Notes: generated by a model from the sequence alone, not told the origin. DNA of 64,000 nucleotides from Streptomyces sp. CBMA29 (GCF_014596445.1 NZ_MECL01000111.1:18234-82233); one strand, 5' to 3'. Numbered from the stretch's first letter, positions 25,521 to 36,043 are shown. Numbers and translations are program-made.

Positions 25521-26345
25521 ATGCCGGAAGGCCACACGATCCACCGCCTGGCCGCCGACCACCGCGAGCGGTTCGGCGGCGGGGCGGTCCGGGCGAGCAG
25601 CCCGCAGGGCAAGTTCTCCGACAGCGCCGCGCTGGTCGACCGGCAGGTGCTGGAGAGCGCGGAGGCCCACGGCAAGCACCTGTTCCTGGGCTTCGGCGCG
25701 GCCGGCTGGGTGCACATCCACCTCGGCCTGATCGGCAAGGTCACCTTCGGCGACGGCAAGGCGCCGCCGCCGACCGACACCGTACGGCTGCGGCTGGCGA
25801 ACCGCGCGCACTGGGCGGATCTGCGCGGCCCGGCCGCCTGCGAGCTGATCACCGAGCCGGAGAAGCGGGCGATACACGACCGCCTCGGCCCCGACCCGCT
25901 GCGGCCGGGCGACGACCCCGAGCGGGTGTGGCCGCGGCTGTCCCGCTCCCGGATCAGCGTCGCCGCGCTCCTGATGGACCAGAAGCTCATCGCGGGCGTC
26001 GGCAACGTCTACCGCGCCGAAGTGCTCTTCCGGCACGGCGTCGCCCCGTTCCTGCCGGGGCGCGAACTGCCGCGTCAGCACTGGGACGCGATGTGGTCCG
26101 ATCTGGTGACGCTGATGCGCGAGGGCGTACGGACCAACCGCATCGACACCGTGCGCCCCGAGCACACCCCCGAGGCGATGGGCCGCCCGCCGCGCCACGA
26201 CGACCACGGCGGCGAGGTGTACGTCTACCGGCGCACCGGACAGCCCTGCCTGGTCTGCGGCACCGAGATCCGCACCCGGCCGCTCGCGGCCCGCAATCTC
26301 TTCTGGTGCCCGGTCTGCCAGCCCGGGGACCCGACGACGCGCTGA
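25521..26345 (+). CDS. nei: Fpg/Nei family DNA glycosylase (endonuclease VIII, Nei1-like)
   Basis: A base-excision-repair glycosylase/AP lyase of 274 residues. It begins MPEGHTIHRLA, with catalytic Pro2 and Glu3 exposed after removal of Met1. It has HIHLGLIGK, the helix-2-turn-helix LLMDQKLIAGVGNVYRAEVLF and the C-terminal zinc finger CLVCGTEIRTRPLAARNL with a second CPVC pair. SPQGKFSDSA and the overall wording match mycobacterial Nei1. It follows rpiB by 8 bp on the same strand and is probably cotranscribed. It converges with the Eis-like gene, 15 bp apart. Confidence 0.93.
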   Translation: MPEGHTIHRLAADHRERFGGGAVRASSPQGKFSDSAALVDRQVLESAEAHGKHLFLGFGAAGWVHIHLGLIGKVTFGDGKAPPPTDTVRLRLANRAHWADLRGPAACELITEPEKRAIHDRLGPDPLRPGDDPERVWPRLSRSRISVAALLMDQKLIAGVGNVYRAEVLFRHGVAPFLPGRELPRQHWDAMWSDLVTLMREGVRTNRIDTVRPEHTPEAMGRPPRHDDHGGEVYVYRRTGQPCLVCGTEIRTRPLAARNLFWCPVCQPGDPTTR

Positions 26346-26360
26346 AAGAGCCGACGGATC

Positions 26361-27590
26361 TCAGAAGCCGTGCGACAGCCACGGCTGGACGTCACCGCGG
26401 AACGCCCTGGACGCCTCCGCCAGCGCCCCCGGGCGCAGTTCGGTCACGAGCCCCGCGTCCGCCTGCCCGCGCAGCGTCGGCCCGCCGAGGTAGGCCGCGC
26501 CCAACTCCTTGACGGACAGCGCCAGATCGGCCGCGTCCGTGGTCCGCTCGCAGGTCGCGCCCTTCGCGTCGCCCGACAGCCGCCAACGCCCGGCGTTCCA
26601 GGGGCAGAAGCCGTCCTCCACCTCCAGCACCACATCCACCGGGGCGGTGTACGTCCGCGCCTCCAGCGCCTCGCCGAGATTCACCAGGCGCACGTGCAGG
26701 CTGTCGCGGACGGCCAGTTCACCGCGCCGCACGTCGGTCAGGAGGTGCAGCAGCGGGTCGTCGACCGGCCGGTTGTAGAACGCCACCCGCGAGGTCAGGT
26801 CGATGGAGGACAGATAGCGCCACAGCGCCGCGTAGACCACCGGGTCCAGCGCCTCGACGTCGCTCAGCTTCACGATGTTGTCGGGACCGAAGGAACTCCA
26901 CGACAGCTTCACCGAGTAGCGCGCGTAACCGCGTACCTCACCGTCCACCTCGGCCACCACGCACAGCCGCTCGCCCGCGCCGTCCCGGCTCCCCGGGGCG
27001 TCGAGCAGCGGCACCCGCTCCCAGCCGGGCTGCCTGGCCAGCATGCCGGGCCGGGTCGGCGCCACCCGCGCGTAGACGGCCTCGCACGCCTCGCTCGCCG
27101 CCTCCAGCGGCACCAGCCGCATCCGTACGTCGTCCACGCCCGGCAGGGCCCTGACGGCGGTCCTGGTCGTGTCGACGTTGGCGCGGAGCTGCAACGTGCC
27201 CATGCCGTAGCCGAACCGGCCGTAGATCGCCGGTTCCGACGCGGTCAGCACGGCGACCGGTTCCGGTCCCTCGCGCACGTCGTCGAGCTGCCTGCGCATC
27301 ATCGAGGTCAGCACACCGCGGCGGCGGTGCGTCGGCTGAACGCTCACCATGGTCACGCCCGCGGCGGGCAGCGACGCCCCGCCCGGCACCGTCATACGGA
27401 ACGAGAAGGCGCCCGCGGTGCCGACGATCTCCCCGCCGTCCCACACCGCCAACGACCTTTCCAGCTCGGTCAGTTCACGCCACAGCGCCCGCTCCTCCGG
27501 CGGCTCGGCCGGCCCGCCGAACGCCCGCTCCAGGCGGCCGTAGAACTCTTCCCAGTCATCCTGCTCCAGCACCCGCAGTTCCGTCGTCAT
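26361..27590 (-). CDS. Eis-like GNAT N-acetyltransferase
   Basis: A 409-residue protein with the three-part Eis architecture. The N-terminal GNAT domain carries the acetyl-CoA loop VSVQPTHRRRGVLTSMMRRQL, and a second degenerate GNAT domain begins with SEPAIYGRFGYGMG. The C-terminal SCP2-like domain ends in WLSHGF, whose free carboxylate takes part in catalysis in characterised Eis enzymes. Eis proteins acetylate several amines of aminoglycosides and lysines of peptides and proteins; the natural substrate here is unknown. Start is ATG 27590. Confidence 0.9.
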   Translation of the reverse strand: MTTELRVLEQDDWEEFYGRLERAFGGPAEPPEERALWRELTELERSLAVWDGGEIVGTAGAFSFRMTVPGGASLPAAGVTMVSVQPTHRRRGVLTSMMRRQLDDVREGPEPVAVLTASEPAIYGRFGYGMGTLQLRANVDTTRTAVRALPGVDDVRMRLVPLEAASEACEAVYARVAPTRPGMLARQPGWERVPLLDAPGSRDGAGERLCVVAEVDGEVRGYARYSVKLSWSSFGPDNIVKLSDVEALDPVVYAALWRYLSSIDLTSRVAFYNRPVDDPLLHLLTDVRRGELAVRDSLHVRLVNLGEALEARTYTAPVDVVLEVEDGFCPWNAGRWRLSGDAKGATCERTTDAADLALSVKELGAAYLGGPTLRGQADAGLVTELRPGALAEASRAFRGDVQPWLSHGF

Positions 27591-27707
27591 AGGCCCTGCC
27601 TACCAGCCGGACCGGCCGCGGGCGAACGTATTTCCGCCGTCTTCGTGACAGGTCGGGGGGTATCCGCCCTGCACGGCGGGGCGATGGGTCGATAGGGTCG
27701 CCAAGAC

Positions 27708-28853
27708 ATGGCAAAGGGCGTCGCGGGCGAGGGGTTCGGGCTGCGGTGGAGCAGATGGCTGCACCGGGCCCGGCTCGGTGTGCGCAGGGCCGGGGTCGAC
27801 TACTTCCGCGGCGGCGCCTCCGACTGGGTCGGCCTCACCGTACTGATCCTCACCGTCCCCGCGCTGGCGTACACCACGGTGAGCGTGCCCGTCTGGTGCC
27901 CGCCCAGCTCCCTGGTGCTGCCGATCCTCACCGGCGGCCTGCTGCTGCGCCCCTCCAGCCTGCTGCTGCTCTACGCGGCCTCCGCCGCCGCGCTGGTCGC
28001 GGAATCCGCGGCGCTCGGCCCGTACCGCGAGGGCCCGGCCCGCGTCACGCCCGGCACCGTCCTGGTGGTCACCGCCGTGGCGCTCACCGGCCTGGTCATC
28101 GCCCAGTTCAGGGCGCGGGTCGGCGTGCCCTGGCGGGGCGGCCACACCATGCTCTTCGACCTCAGGGAGCGGATCAGGGTCCAGAGCAGACTGCCGCGGC
28201 TGCCCGCGGGCTGGCACGCCGAGATGGCGCTGCGCCCGGCGGGCGGCCAGTCCTTCTCCGGCGACTTCGTGGTGGCCACCCGCGGCTCGGTCGGCGGCCG
28301 GACGCTGGAGGCCGTGCTCACCGACGTCTCCGGCAAGGGCATGGACGCCGCCTCCCGCTCGCTGCTGCTGTCCGGCGCCTTCGGCGGACTGCTCGGCTCG
28401 CTGCCGCCGCACTCCTTCCTCACCGCGGCCAACGGCTATCTGCTCCGGCAGAACTGGGACGAGGGCTTCGCCACTTCCGTGCACCTGGTGCTCGACCTGG
28501 AGAGCGGCGACTACGAACTGCTGTCCGCCGGGCACCTCCCAGGGGTGCAACTGCACGCGGGCAGCGGCCGGTGGGAGGAGAAGGCCGCGGAGGGCCCGCT
28601 GCTCGGGGTCTACGACGGGGCCGAATTCCACGGTGTGAAGGGCACGTTGCGCTCCGGGGACGTCCTCATGCTGTTCACCGACGGCCTGGTGGAGACGCCG
28701 GACAAGGACATCTCGGAGGGCATCGACCGGCTGATCGGCGAGGCGGACCGCTTCGTGGCGACCGGATTCCGCGGCTCCGCCTGGCGGTTGATCGAAGCGG
28801 TCGCCAAGGATGTCAACGACGACCGTGCGCTGCTCGTGGTGTGCAGGGACTAA
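27708..28853 (+). CDS. Membrane-anchored PP2C/SpoIIE-type phosphatase
   Basis: The 381-residue protein has an N-terminal membrane region (four or so hydrophobic segments between about residues 40 and 145) and a cytoplasmic RsbU/SpoIIE-like serine phosphatase domain. Metal-binding motifs are visible: GGQSFSGDFVVA, LTDVSGKGMDAASRSLLLSG and MLFTDGLVET. Such enzymes dephosphorylate anti-sigma-factor antagonists in partner-switching pathways. No sigma factor or antagonist gene is adjacent; the RsbW-like protein at 55401-55940 is distant and unlikely to be a partner. Confidence 0.9.
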   Translation: MAKGVAGEGFGLRWSRWLHRARLGVRRAGVDYFRGGASDWVGLTVLILTVPALAYTTVSVPVWCPPSSLVLPILTGGLLLRPSSLLLLYAASAAALVAESAALGPYREGPARVTPGTVLVVTAVALTGLVIAQFRARVGVPWRGGHTMLFDLRERIRVQSRLPRLPAGWHAEMALRPAGGQSFSGDFVVATRGSVGGRTLEAVLTDVSGKGMDAASRSLLLSGAFGGLLGSLPPHSFLTAANGYLLRQNWDEGFATSVHLVLDLESGDYELLSAGHLPGVQLHAGSGRWEEKAAEGPLLGVYDGAEFHGVKGTLRSGDVLMLFTDGLVETPDKDISEGIDRLIGEADRFVATGFRGSAWRLIEAVAKDVNDDRALLVVCRD

Positions 28854-28988
28854 CGCACGGGAATGGGACTATGGGCCTTCGGGTCCAACTGTCGTTCCCC
28901 AGTGGCACCATGGGACCGGGCGGGGCGGGGGCGCGGCTCCATGGCTCCCGGACCGGCGAGGCGTACCGTGAAGAGGAAGTGAACCGCT

Positions 28989-29183
28989 GTGGCCATCTCC
29001 CTGTCCGTAGTGCTGTTGTTGGCGATCATCCTGGTGGTCATGATCCGGGGGAAGAGCATCAAAGCGGGACCGGCGCTGGTCGCCGCCCTCTTCGGTTTCT
29101 TCCTCGCCTCCACCAACATGGCGCCGTCGGTCAACCGATTCCTGACCTCACTTGCCGACACCATCAACCAGATAAAGCTCTGA
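28989..29183 (+). CDS. Small membrane protein, unknown function
   Basis: A 64-residue protein starting at GTG 28989 behind GAGGAAG. A long N-terminal hydrophobic helix (ISLSVVLLLAIILVVMI) is followed by RGKSIK, then a second helix GPALVAALFGFFLAST and a short polar tail ending INQIKL. This looks like a two-span or hairpin membrane protein. Its last 36 bases overlap, tail to tail, the end of the asparaginase gene on the other strand. No family recognised. Confidence 0.7.
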   Translation: MAISLSVVLLLAIILVVMIRGKSIKAGPALVAALFGFFLASTNMAPSVNRFLTSLADTINQIKL

Positions 29184-30230
29184 CGCGGGCAGCGCCTGCG
29201 GGGCCGCCTCCAGAATCCGCCGCAACGCGGCGGTGGCGGTGCCCGTGCCGGGCCGTCCGTCCCGCTCCGAGGGCAGGCGGGGGAGGTCCGAGGACGGCGA
29301 CGTGAGCGAGAGCAGCGTCGCCAGCACCGCGATACGTGTCTGGCCGGGACGCAGGGTGCCCGCCAGCAGCCCGCCCGCCGCCACCAGGTCGACCGCCCCG
29401 CCGCCGGTGTAGAGCGGCGCCACCGCGCCCGCCGCGACCCGCGTGCTGACCGCGACCAGGACACCGTCCGCCGTCGCCTTCCGCACCGCCTGCGCGACCT
29501 GCGGATTCGCGTTCCCCGCGCCCGTGCCGACCACGACGACGCCGCGCGCGCCCGCGCCCAGCGCCGCCTCGAAGAGCACGGCGTCGCCGTCGCTGTGGTG
29601 CATCAGGACGTCCACCCGCGGCGGTACGGCGCCGGGCGCGGGCAGCGGCAGCGGCTCCGGGCGCGGACGGCGGCGGCCCCACGTCACTCGGCCGAACTCG
29701 ACGCGGCCCAGCGGCAGTCCGTCCGGCGCGCCGAAGGCGTGCGCGTCCACGGTGTGCTGCTTGACGGTGCCGCGGGCGGCCCAGACCTGGCCCGCGAAGA
29801 CGATCACCGCGCCGATGTCGCGGCCGGTGGCCGCGGTCAGCAGCGCGTCGTACAGATTGCCCGCCGCGTCGCCGTCCTCCGCGTCCAGCGGCCTCTGCGC
29901 GCCGGTGAAGACCACCGGGCGGCGGTCGCCGTGGAAGAGGTCGAGGAAGAAGGCGGACTCTTCCAGGGTGTCGGTGCCGTGGGTGACCACCACACCGTCC
30001 ACCGCCGGGTCGGCCAGCACCTCGTGCACGGCGTGCAGCAGCCGCAACTGGTGGTCGGTGGTCAGGCGCGAGCTGTTGACGGTGAAGAGGTCCACCACCC
30101 GGACCTCGACGCCCTCGGGCACCGCGCCGGCGGCGAGCACTTCCTGCCCTGCCGCCTCCGCCGCGTACCCGTCGCCCTGCCATCGGCTGGCGATGGTGCC
30201 CCCGGTGCTGATGACCACGACGTGTCGCAC
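29148..30230 (-). CDS. L-asparaginase (type II-like)
   Basis: Hydrolyses asparagine to aspartate and ammonia. The 360-residue protein has the first catalytic threonine in VVISTGGTIAS, at the very N-terminus, and the second in VVTHGTDTLEESAFFLDL. Conserved TGAQRPLDAEDGDAAGN and a C-terminal GTGAGNANPQV region also fit the family. No signal peptide is present. The GTG at 30230 has GAAGG 4 bases upstream. An Lrp/AsnC regulator is divergent, which suggests amino-acid-responsive control. Confidence 0.93.
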   Translation of the reverse strand: MRHVVVISTGGTIASRWQGDGYAAEAAGQEVLAAGAVPEGVEVRVVDLFTVNSSRLTTDHQLRLLHAVHEVLADPAVDGVVVTHGTDTLEESAFFLDLFHGDRRPVVFTGAQRPLDAEDGDAAGNLYDALLTAATGRDIGAVIVFAGQVWAARGTVKQHTVDAHAFGAPDGLPLGRVEFGRVTWGRRRPRPEPLPLPAPGAVPPRVDVLMHHSDGDAVLFEAALGAGARGVVVVGTGAGNANPQVAQAVRKATADGVLVAVSTRVAAGAVAPLYTGGGAVDLVAAGGLLAGTLRPGQTRIAVLATLLSLTSPSSDLPRLPSERDGRPGTGTATAALRRILEAAPQALPASELYLVDGVGK

Positions 30231-30380
30231 GATGCCTTCGCCTCCGTCTGATTGTGCGCGTCCGGTGCGTTCGCGCGGGGCTCTCCGGACGCCGCCGGAT
30301 GTCCCCACTCCTCGGGGTGACACTTACCCACTCCGCACCCGGTGCAATGATATGCGCGTAGACCTGACATTTGATTGCTC

Positions 30381-30394
30381 ATACCGACCGGTAT
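30381..30394. promoter_or_regulatory. Dyad in the asparaginase/Lrp divergent region
   Basis: ATACCG-AC-CGGTAT is a perfect 6-bp dyad in an unusually AT-rich 193-bp intergenic region between the divergent asparaginase and Lrp-family genes. Its position suits an operator for the Lrp-type regulator acting on one or both promoters. This is inferred from position and symmetry only. Confidence 0.45.
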
Positions 30395-30423
30395 TCGGCC
30401 ATCGAGTGGTAGGTATTGCCACC

Positions 30424-30876
30424 ATGGACGCCATCGACAGACGAATCTTGCGCGAGCTCCAGGCCGACGGCCGGCTGAGCAACCAGGAACTGGCCCAGCG
30501 GGTCGGCCTCACGCCCTCCCCGTGCCTGCGCCGGGTGCGGCAACTGGAGGACGACGGGGTGATCGAGACCTACCGCGCCGTCGTCGCCCCGGCCGCCGTC
30601 GGCCGCGGCTTCGAGGTCTTCGCCTCCGTCGAGGTCCGCCGCGACCGCGCCTCCGTCGCCGCCTTCGAGGCCGAGGTCCAGTCCACCCCCGACGTCGTCG
30701 AGGCGTACCGTCTCTACGGTGCCCCCGGCTGCCTCCTGCGCATCGCCGTCGCCGACTCCGACGCCTACGAGCGCTTCTGGACCGACCAGCTCATCGACCT
30801 CCCGGGCGTCAGCGACGTCAACTCCCAGATGATCATGAAGCGCATCAAGTCCCCCCGGGGCATCCCGGTCGACTAG
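30424..30876 (+). CDS. Lrp/AsnC-family transcriptional regulator
   Basis: A 150-residue regulator starting MDAIDRRILRELQADGRLSN, with a helix-turn-helix QELAQRVGLTPSPCLRRVRQLE and a C-terminal RAM ligand-binding domain (VFASVEVRRD, VVEAYRLYGAPGCLLRI). These regulators sense amino acids and bind DNA as multimers. It is divergent from the asparaginase gene, its most likely target. The frame is open far upstream, but the ATG at 30424 matches the family length. An in-frame GTG at 30406 would add six residues. Confidence 0.92.
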   Translation: MDAIDRRILRELQADGRLSNQELAQRVGLTPSPCLRRVRQLEDDGVIETYRAVVAPAAVGRGFEVFASVEVRRDRASVAAFEAEVQSTPDVVEAYRLYGAPGCLLRIAVADSDAYERFWTDQLIDLPGVSDVNSQMIMKRIKSPRGIPVD

Positions 30877-30920
30877 GCGACCGGCTGGCCATGGCCGGGG
30901 AAACAGAAAGCCCCCGGTCA

Positions 30921-30941
30921 CCGGTCGAGTGAAGCGACCGG
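30921..30941 (-). terminator. Hairpin downstream of tRNA-Gly
   Basis: CCGGTCG (30921-30927) pairs with CGACCGG (30935-30941). On the minus strand a T-containing stretch (GCTTTCTGTTT) follows, so this is a plausible terminator for the tRNA transcript. It also lies 45 bp past the Lrp stop. Confidence 0.6.
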
Positions 30942-30955
30942 GCCGGAGGCCGTGG

Positions 30956-31026
30956 AGCGGGCGACGGGAATCGAACCCGCGTAGCTAGTTTGGAAGACTA
31001 GTGCTCTACCATTGAGCTACGCCCGC
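30956..31026 (-). tRNA. tRNA-Gly (anticodon TCC)
   Basis: The minus strand folds as a complete 71-base tRNA. The acceptor stem is GCGGGCG/CGCCCGC. The D arm contains AGCTCAATGGTAGAGC. The anticodon stem is CTAGT/ACTAG with loop CTTCCAA, giving anticodon TCC, and the T arm is GCGGGTTCGAATCCCGT. CCA is not encoded. The anticodon reads GGA-type glycine codons, rare in this genome. Confidence 0.97.
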
Positions 31027-31146
31027 GGGAGTGCGATGCGCCAGTGATTGTGGCACATCGGATAGTAGCCGGTCGAACCGGTGAACCGGCGGGGGAATAC
31101 CGGCTGCCCACGCGTACGGGGGCATGTACTCTACGTGTCGCACCAG

Positions 31147-31223
31147 CGGGGTGTGGCGCAGCTTGGTAGCGCGTCCGCTTTGGGAGCGGAAGGCCGTCGG
31201 TTCGAATCCGGCCACCCCGACCA
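31147..31223 (+). tRNA. tRNA-Pro (anticodon TGG)
   Basis: The acceptor stem is CGGGGTG/CACCCCG with discriminator A at 31220 and an encoded CCA (31221-31223). The D arm contains GGCGCAGCTTGGTAGCGC. The anticodon stem TCCGC/GCGGA has loop TTTGGGA, giving anticodon TGG for proline, and the T arm contains CGGTTCGAATCCGG. It is divergent from tRNA-Gly and 220 bp upstream of tig. Confidence 0.97.
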
Positions 31224-31442
31224 GCAGTTCTGTGATCCGGAGACGAATCCGGGGGGATCCCGGGGGCCGGGGCGCGAAGGCCCGGACCGTGCGCATTGTG
31301 GTACCGGTAGGATGGGCCGCTGGCGACCGAGCGCACGGCATGCCGTGTACTGCTCGCCGGACGAGATCACCGGACGATCCGGCGAGATCACCGGACGATC
31401 GGGCCGCCCCCATCAACGTAAAGCCCCCAAGGAGACCCCACC

Positions 31443-32828
31443 GTGAAGAGCGCCGTCGAGACTCTGAACCCGACTCGGGTTCGACTCACTGTCGAGGTGC
31501 CCTTCGAGGAGCTCAAGCCCAGCCTCGACGCGGCGTACAAGAAGATCAACCAGCAGGTCTCGGTGCCGGGCTTCCGCAAGGGCAAGATCCCTGCGCGCGT
31601 CATCGACCAGCGGTTCGGCCGTGGCGCGGTCCTCGAAGAGGCCATCAACGACGCGCTGCCGAAGTTCTACACGGAGGCGGTCAGCGAGGGTGAGCTGAAC
31701 GTACTCGGCCAGCCCGACGTCGACATCACCGAGTTCAACGACGGTGACGAGCTGAAGTTCACCGCCGAGGTGGACATCCGCCCCACGATCGAGATCCCGG
31801 ACTACTCCGGCATCGAGGTCGTCGTGGACGCCGTCGAGGTCACCGACGAGGACGTCGACACCTCGCTGGAGCAGCTCCGTGACCGCTTCGCCTCGACCAC
31901 CACGGTCGAGCGCGCGGCGGCCGAGGGCGATGTCGTGATCGTCGACCTCGAAGCCTCCGTCGACGGCGAGGTGCTGGAGGACGGCGTCGCCAAGGGCGTC
32001 AGCTACACCATCGGCTCCGGCCAGCTCCTCGACGGCATCGACGAGGCCGTCACCGGCCTGGAGGCCGGTGGCTCCGCCACCTTCACCTCCGAGCTCAAGG
32101 GCGGCTCCGCCGCCGGCAGCGCCGCCGAGGTCAAGGTGGACGTCTCCGACGTACAGGCTCGCGAACTGCCCGCACTGGACGACGACTTCGCCCAGCTCGC
32201 GAGCGAGTTCGACACCCTTGAGGAGCTGCGCGCGGACAGCCGCAAGCGCCTGGAGCGGATGAAGCAGTACGACCAGGCGACCGCCGCTCAGGAGAAGGTC
32301 CTCGACGCGCTCATCGAGCTGTCCGAGGTGCCGATCCCGGAGAAGCTGCTCAAGGACGAGATCGAGACCAGGACCCACAACCTGGAGCACCACCAGTTCC
32401 CGCAGATGGGTCTGGACTGGGACACGTACCTGGAGCGCGAGGGCAAGACGCGCGAGGAGTACGACGCGGAGCTGGAGGCCCAGGCGGTCAAGGGCATCAA
32501 GACCCAGTTCCTGCTGGACGAGCTCGTCAACAAGGAGAAGCTCTCCGTCAACCAGGAGGAGCTGACCGAGCACCTCATGCGCCGTGCGGCGACCTCCGGG
32601 ATGTCTCCCGACCAGTTCGCCCAGGCCGTCGTCGAGGGCGGCCAGGTGCCGATGCTCGTCGGCGAGGTCGCCCGCGGCAAGGCGCTCGCCGTCGTCGTGG
32701 AGTCCGTCAAGGTCACGGACACCAACGGCGAGGTCGTGGACCTCGAGGACGAAGAGGACGAGGACGGCGAGACGGTTGACGCCGTCGAGGCCGCCACCGA
32801 GGTGCCCGAGCCCGTCGAGCAGGCGTAA
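31443..32828 (+). CDS. tig: Trigger factor (ribosome-associated chaperone/PPIase)
   Basis: Binds nascent chains at the ribosome exit and has peptidyl-prolyl isomerase activity. The 461-residue protein has the ribosome-binding signature region [20 protein letters not shown] (about residues 40-60). An FKBP-like PPIase domain ([29 protein letters not shown]) and a long helical C-terminal arm domain follow. The tail is strongly acidic ([10 protein letters not shown]). The GTG start has AAGGAG 8 bases upstream. The tig-clpP-clpX order is near universal in bacteria. Confidence 0.97.
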   Translation: MKSAVETLNPTRVRLTVEVPFEELKPSLDAAYKKINQQVSVPGFRKGKIPARVIDQRFGRGAVLEEAINDALPKFYTEAVSEGELNVLGQPDVDITEFNDGDELKFTAEVDIRPTIEIPDYSGIEVVVDAVEVTDEDVDTSLEQLRDRFASTTTVERAAAEGDVVIVDLEASVDGEVLEDGVAKGVSYTIGSGQLLDGIDEAVTGLEAGGSATFTSELKGGSAAGSAAEVKVDVSDVQARELPALDDDFAQLASEFDTLEELRADSRKRLERMKQYDQATAAQEKVLDALIELSEVPIPEKLLKDEIETRTHNLEHHQFPQMGLDWDTYLEREGKTREEYDAELEAQAVKGIKTQFLLDELVNKEKLSVNQEELTEHLMRRAATSGMSPDQFAQAVVEGGQVPMLVGEVARGKALAVVVESVKVTDTNGEVVDLEDEEDEDGETVDAVEAATEVPEPVEQA

Positions 32829-32834
32829 GCCCCT

Positions 32835-32851
32835 CCCGGCCGGAGGCCGGG
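32835..32851 (+). terminator. Terminator hairpin after tig
   Basis: CCCGGCC (32835-32841) pairs with GGCCGGG (32845-32851), and flanking C/G pairs can extend the stem with one bulge. It begins 6 bp past the tig stop and separates tig from the clpP operon. Confidence 0.65.
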
Positions 32852-32854
32852 GGA

Positions 32855-32961
32855 GAACTGCGCGATCAGCCACGACGATGGCTGCACGTCACCACCGGCC
32901 CCGGCGGGGCAGATCGGTTGTCTCCGGACCACCGGTCCGGTGGGGGCCGTTCGCGCAGTTC
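32855..32961. repeat. Inverted repeat of the GAACTGCGCGA type in the tig-clpP1 gap
   Basis: GAACTGCGCGA (32855-32865) and TCGCGCAGTTC (32951-32961) are exact inverted copies 85 bp apart, followed by CCCCGCGCCCCTGAAGG. From memory, very similar GAACTGCGCGA...CAGCCACGACG strings are scattered through Streptomyces intergenic regions. They occupy the 386-bp tig-clpP1 gap. A perfect CCGGACCACCGGTCCGG dyad lies between the arms. Confidence 0.6.
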
Positions 32962-33051
32962 CCCGCGCCCCTGAAGGCACTCACCTCCACGAGGTGAAGG
33001 GGACGGCCCCGTGGACCGAGCCACGCACCCCCTGCGCCGGCGCAGCGTCTC

Positions 33052-33065
33052 CGCTGGCAGCGAAC
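33052..33065 (-). promoter_or_regulatory. Candidate ClgR box upstream of clpP1
   Basis: On the minus strand this reads GTTCGC-TGCCA-GCG. As I recall, GTTCGC-N5-GCG is the reported ClgR recognition motif for the Streptomyces clpP1P2, clpC and lon promoters. It lies 150 bp upstream of the clpP1 start, a suitable distance for an activator with a leader transcript. No clgR gene is in the window. Confidence 0.6.
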
Positions 33066-33214
33066 AGTTCCGCGTAGGGGATTGCTGGGCCCCACCTGCG
33101 CGTTAGGGTCCGTAAGTAGGAGGGCGGGGGCGCGGCACCAGAAGGGGTCGGCCCCGGCCCGGACGAAGACCCTGTGACGGCTTCACGGCCGTCCGACAAC
33201 GAGCAGGTGGATAC

Positions 33215-33829
33215 GTGACGACTCCGATGCCTTCCGCCGCCGGCGAGCCGACTCTCGGTGGCCTCGGCGACCAGGTCTACAACCGGCTGCTCGGCGAGCG
33301 AATCATCTTCCTCGGCCAGGCGGTCGACGATGACATCGCCAACAAGATCACCGCCCAGCTCCTTCTCCTGGCGGCCGAGCCGGACAAGGACATCTTCCTC
33401 TACATCAACAGCCCCGGCGGCTCCGTGACCGCCGGCATGGCCATCTACGACACGATGCAGTTCATCAAGAACGACGTCGTGACGATCGCCATGGGCATGG
33501 CCGCCTCGATGGGCCAGTTCCTGCTGACCGCGGGCACCCCCGGCAAGCGCTTCGCCCTGCCGAACACCCGCATCCTGATGCACCAGCCCTCCGCGGGTCT
33601 CGGCGGTTCCGCCACCGACATCAAGATCCAGGCCGAGCAGTTGCTGCACACCAAGCGCCGCATGGCCGAGCTGATCGCCCAGCACTCCGGGCAGAGCTTC
33701 GACCAGATCACCAAGGACTCCGACCGCGACCGCTGGTTCTCCGCCGAGGAGGCCAAGGAGTACGGCCTGCTGGACGGCGTCATGCTGTCCGCCGCGGAGG
33801 TCCCGGGCGGTGGCGGCACCGGCGCCTGA
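33215..33829 (+). CDS. clpP1: ATP-dependent Clp protease proteolytic subunit ClpP1
   Basis: A serine peptidase subunit of the mixed ClpP1P2 barrel. In the 204-residue protein the triad is visible: Ser98 in [10 protein letters not shown], His123 in ILMHQPSAG and Asp172 in [17 protein letters not shown]. The chain starts at GTG 33215 with a short N-terminal propeptide-like stretch before the [14 protein letters not shown] axial loop region. clpP2 follows after 53 bp, so the two form one operon. Confidence 0.97.
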   Translation: MTTPMPSAAGEPTLGGLGDQVYNRLLGERIIFLGQAVDDDIANKITAQLLLLAAEPDKDIFLYINSPGGSVTAGMAIYDTMQFIKNDVVTIAMGMAASMGQFLLTAGTPGKRFALPNTRILMHQPSAGLGGSATDIKIQAEQLLHTKRRMAELIAQHSGQSFDQITKDSDRDRWFSAEEAKEYGLLDGVMLSAAEVPGGGGTGA

Positions 33830-33882
33830 TCCGTTCAGGAACCCAGCCGACAGCACCCAGCTTCCGCATCATCACCAGGACG

Positions 33883-34572
33883 GTGGACGTGAACAGCATG
33901 AACTTCCCCGGCAGCGGCCTGTACGAGCGCACCGAGGCCGAGCGGCCCGGTGTGTTCGGTGCCGAGGCCCGCTACATCATTCCGCGGTTCGTCGAGCGCA
34001 CCTCGCAGGGTGTGCGCGAGTACGACCCGTACGCGAAGCTCTTCGAGGAGCGCGTGATCTTCCTCGGCGTGCAGATCGACGACGCGTCGGCCAACGACGT
34101 CATGGCGCAGCTCCTGTGCCTGGAGTCGATGGACCCCGACCGGGACATCTCGGTCTACATCAACAGCCCCGGCGGCTCCTTCACCGCGCTGACGGCGATC
34201 TACGACACGATGCAGTTCGTGAAGCCGGACATCCAGACGGTCTGCATGGGCCAGGCGGCGTCCGCCGCCGCGGTCCTGCTGGCCGCCGGCAGCCCCGGCA
34301 AGCGGATGGCGCTGCCGAACGCGCGGGTGCTGATCCACCAGCCCTACAGCGAGACCGGCCGCGGACAGGTCTCCGACCTGGAGATCGCCGCCAACGAGAT
34401 CATCCGGATGCGGCAGCAGCTCGAAGAGATGCTGGCCAAGCACTCCACGACGCCGATCGAGCAGATCCGCGACGACATCGAGCGGGACAAGATCCTTACC
34501 GCCGAGGAGTCGCTGGCCTACGGGCTGGTCGACCAGATCGTCTCGACCCGCAAGACCTCTGTGACGGTCTGA
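33883..34572 (+). CDS. clpP2: ATP-dependent Clp protease proteolytic subunit ClpP2
   Basis: The second ClpP paralogue, 229 residues from GTG 33883. The triad is Ser127 in [11 protein letters not shown], His152 in VLIHQPYSE and Asp202 in [12 protein letters not shown]. Starts at GTG 33889 or ATG 33898 ([17 protein letters not shown]) would also work; Streptomyces homologues begin close to the last. The segment before [13 protein letters not shown] resembles the processed propeptide of other actinobacterial ClpP2. It works with ClpP1 and ClpX/ClpC. Confidence 0.96.
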   Translation: MDVNSMNFPGSGLYERTEAERPGVFGAEARYIIPRFVERTSQGVREYDPYAKLFEERVIFLGVQIDDASANDVMAQLLCLESMDPDRDISVYINSPGGSFTALTAIYDTMQFVKPDIQTVCMGQAASAAAVLLAAGSPGKRMALPNARVLIHQPYSETGRGQVSDLEIAANEIIRMRQQLEEMLAKHSTTPIEQIRDDIERDKILTAEESLAYGLVDQIVSTRKTSVTV

Positions 34573-34737
34573 ACACAGTCGGACAACGGACCGGTCGCGC
34601 GGGTGGCCCTCCTTGGACTCCACTGAGTGAGTACGTCCAAGGGGGGCCCACACGGGGGTCGCGGCAAGGTACCGTCGATGAGAGAAGCACCAGGCTCCGT
34701 TGATCTCGGCGGATCCCAGGCGAAGGGGAAACACCTC

Positions 34738-36021
<1,284 letters not shown>

Positions 36022-36043
36022 CGCCGCGGTACGAGCACACGCG

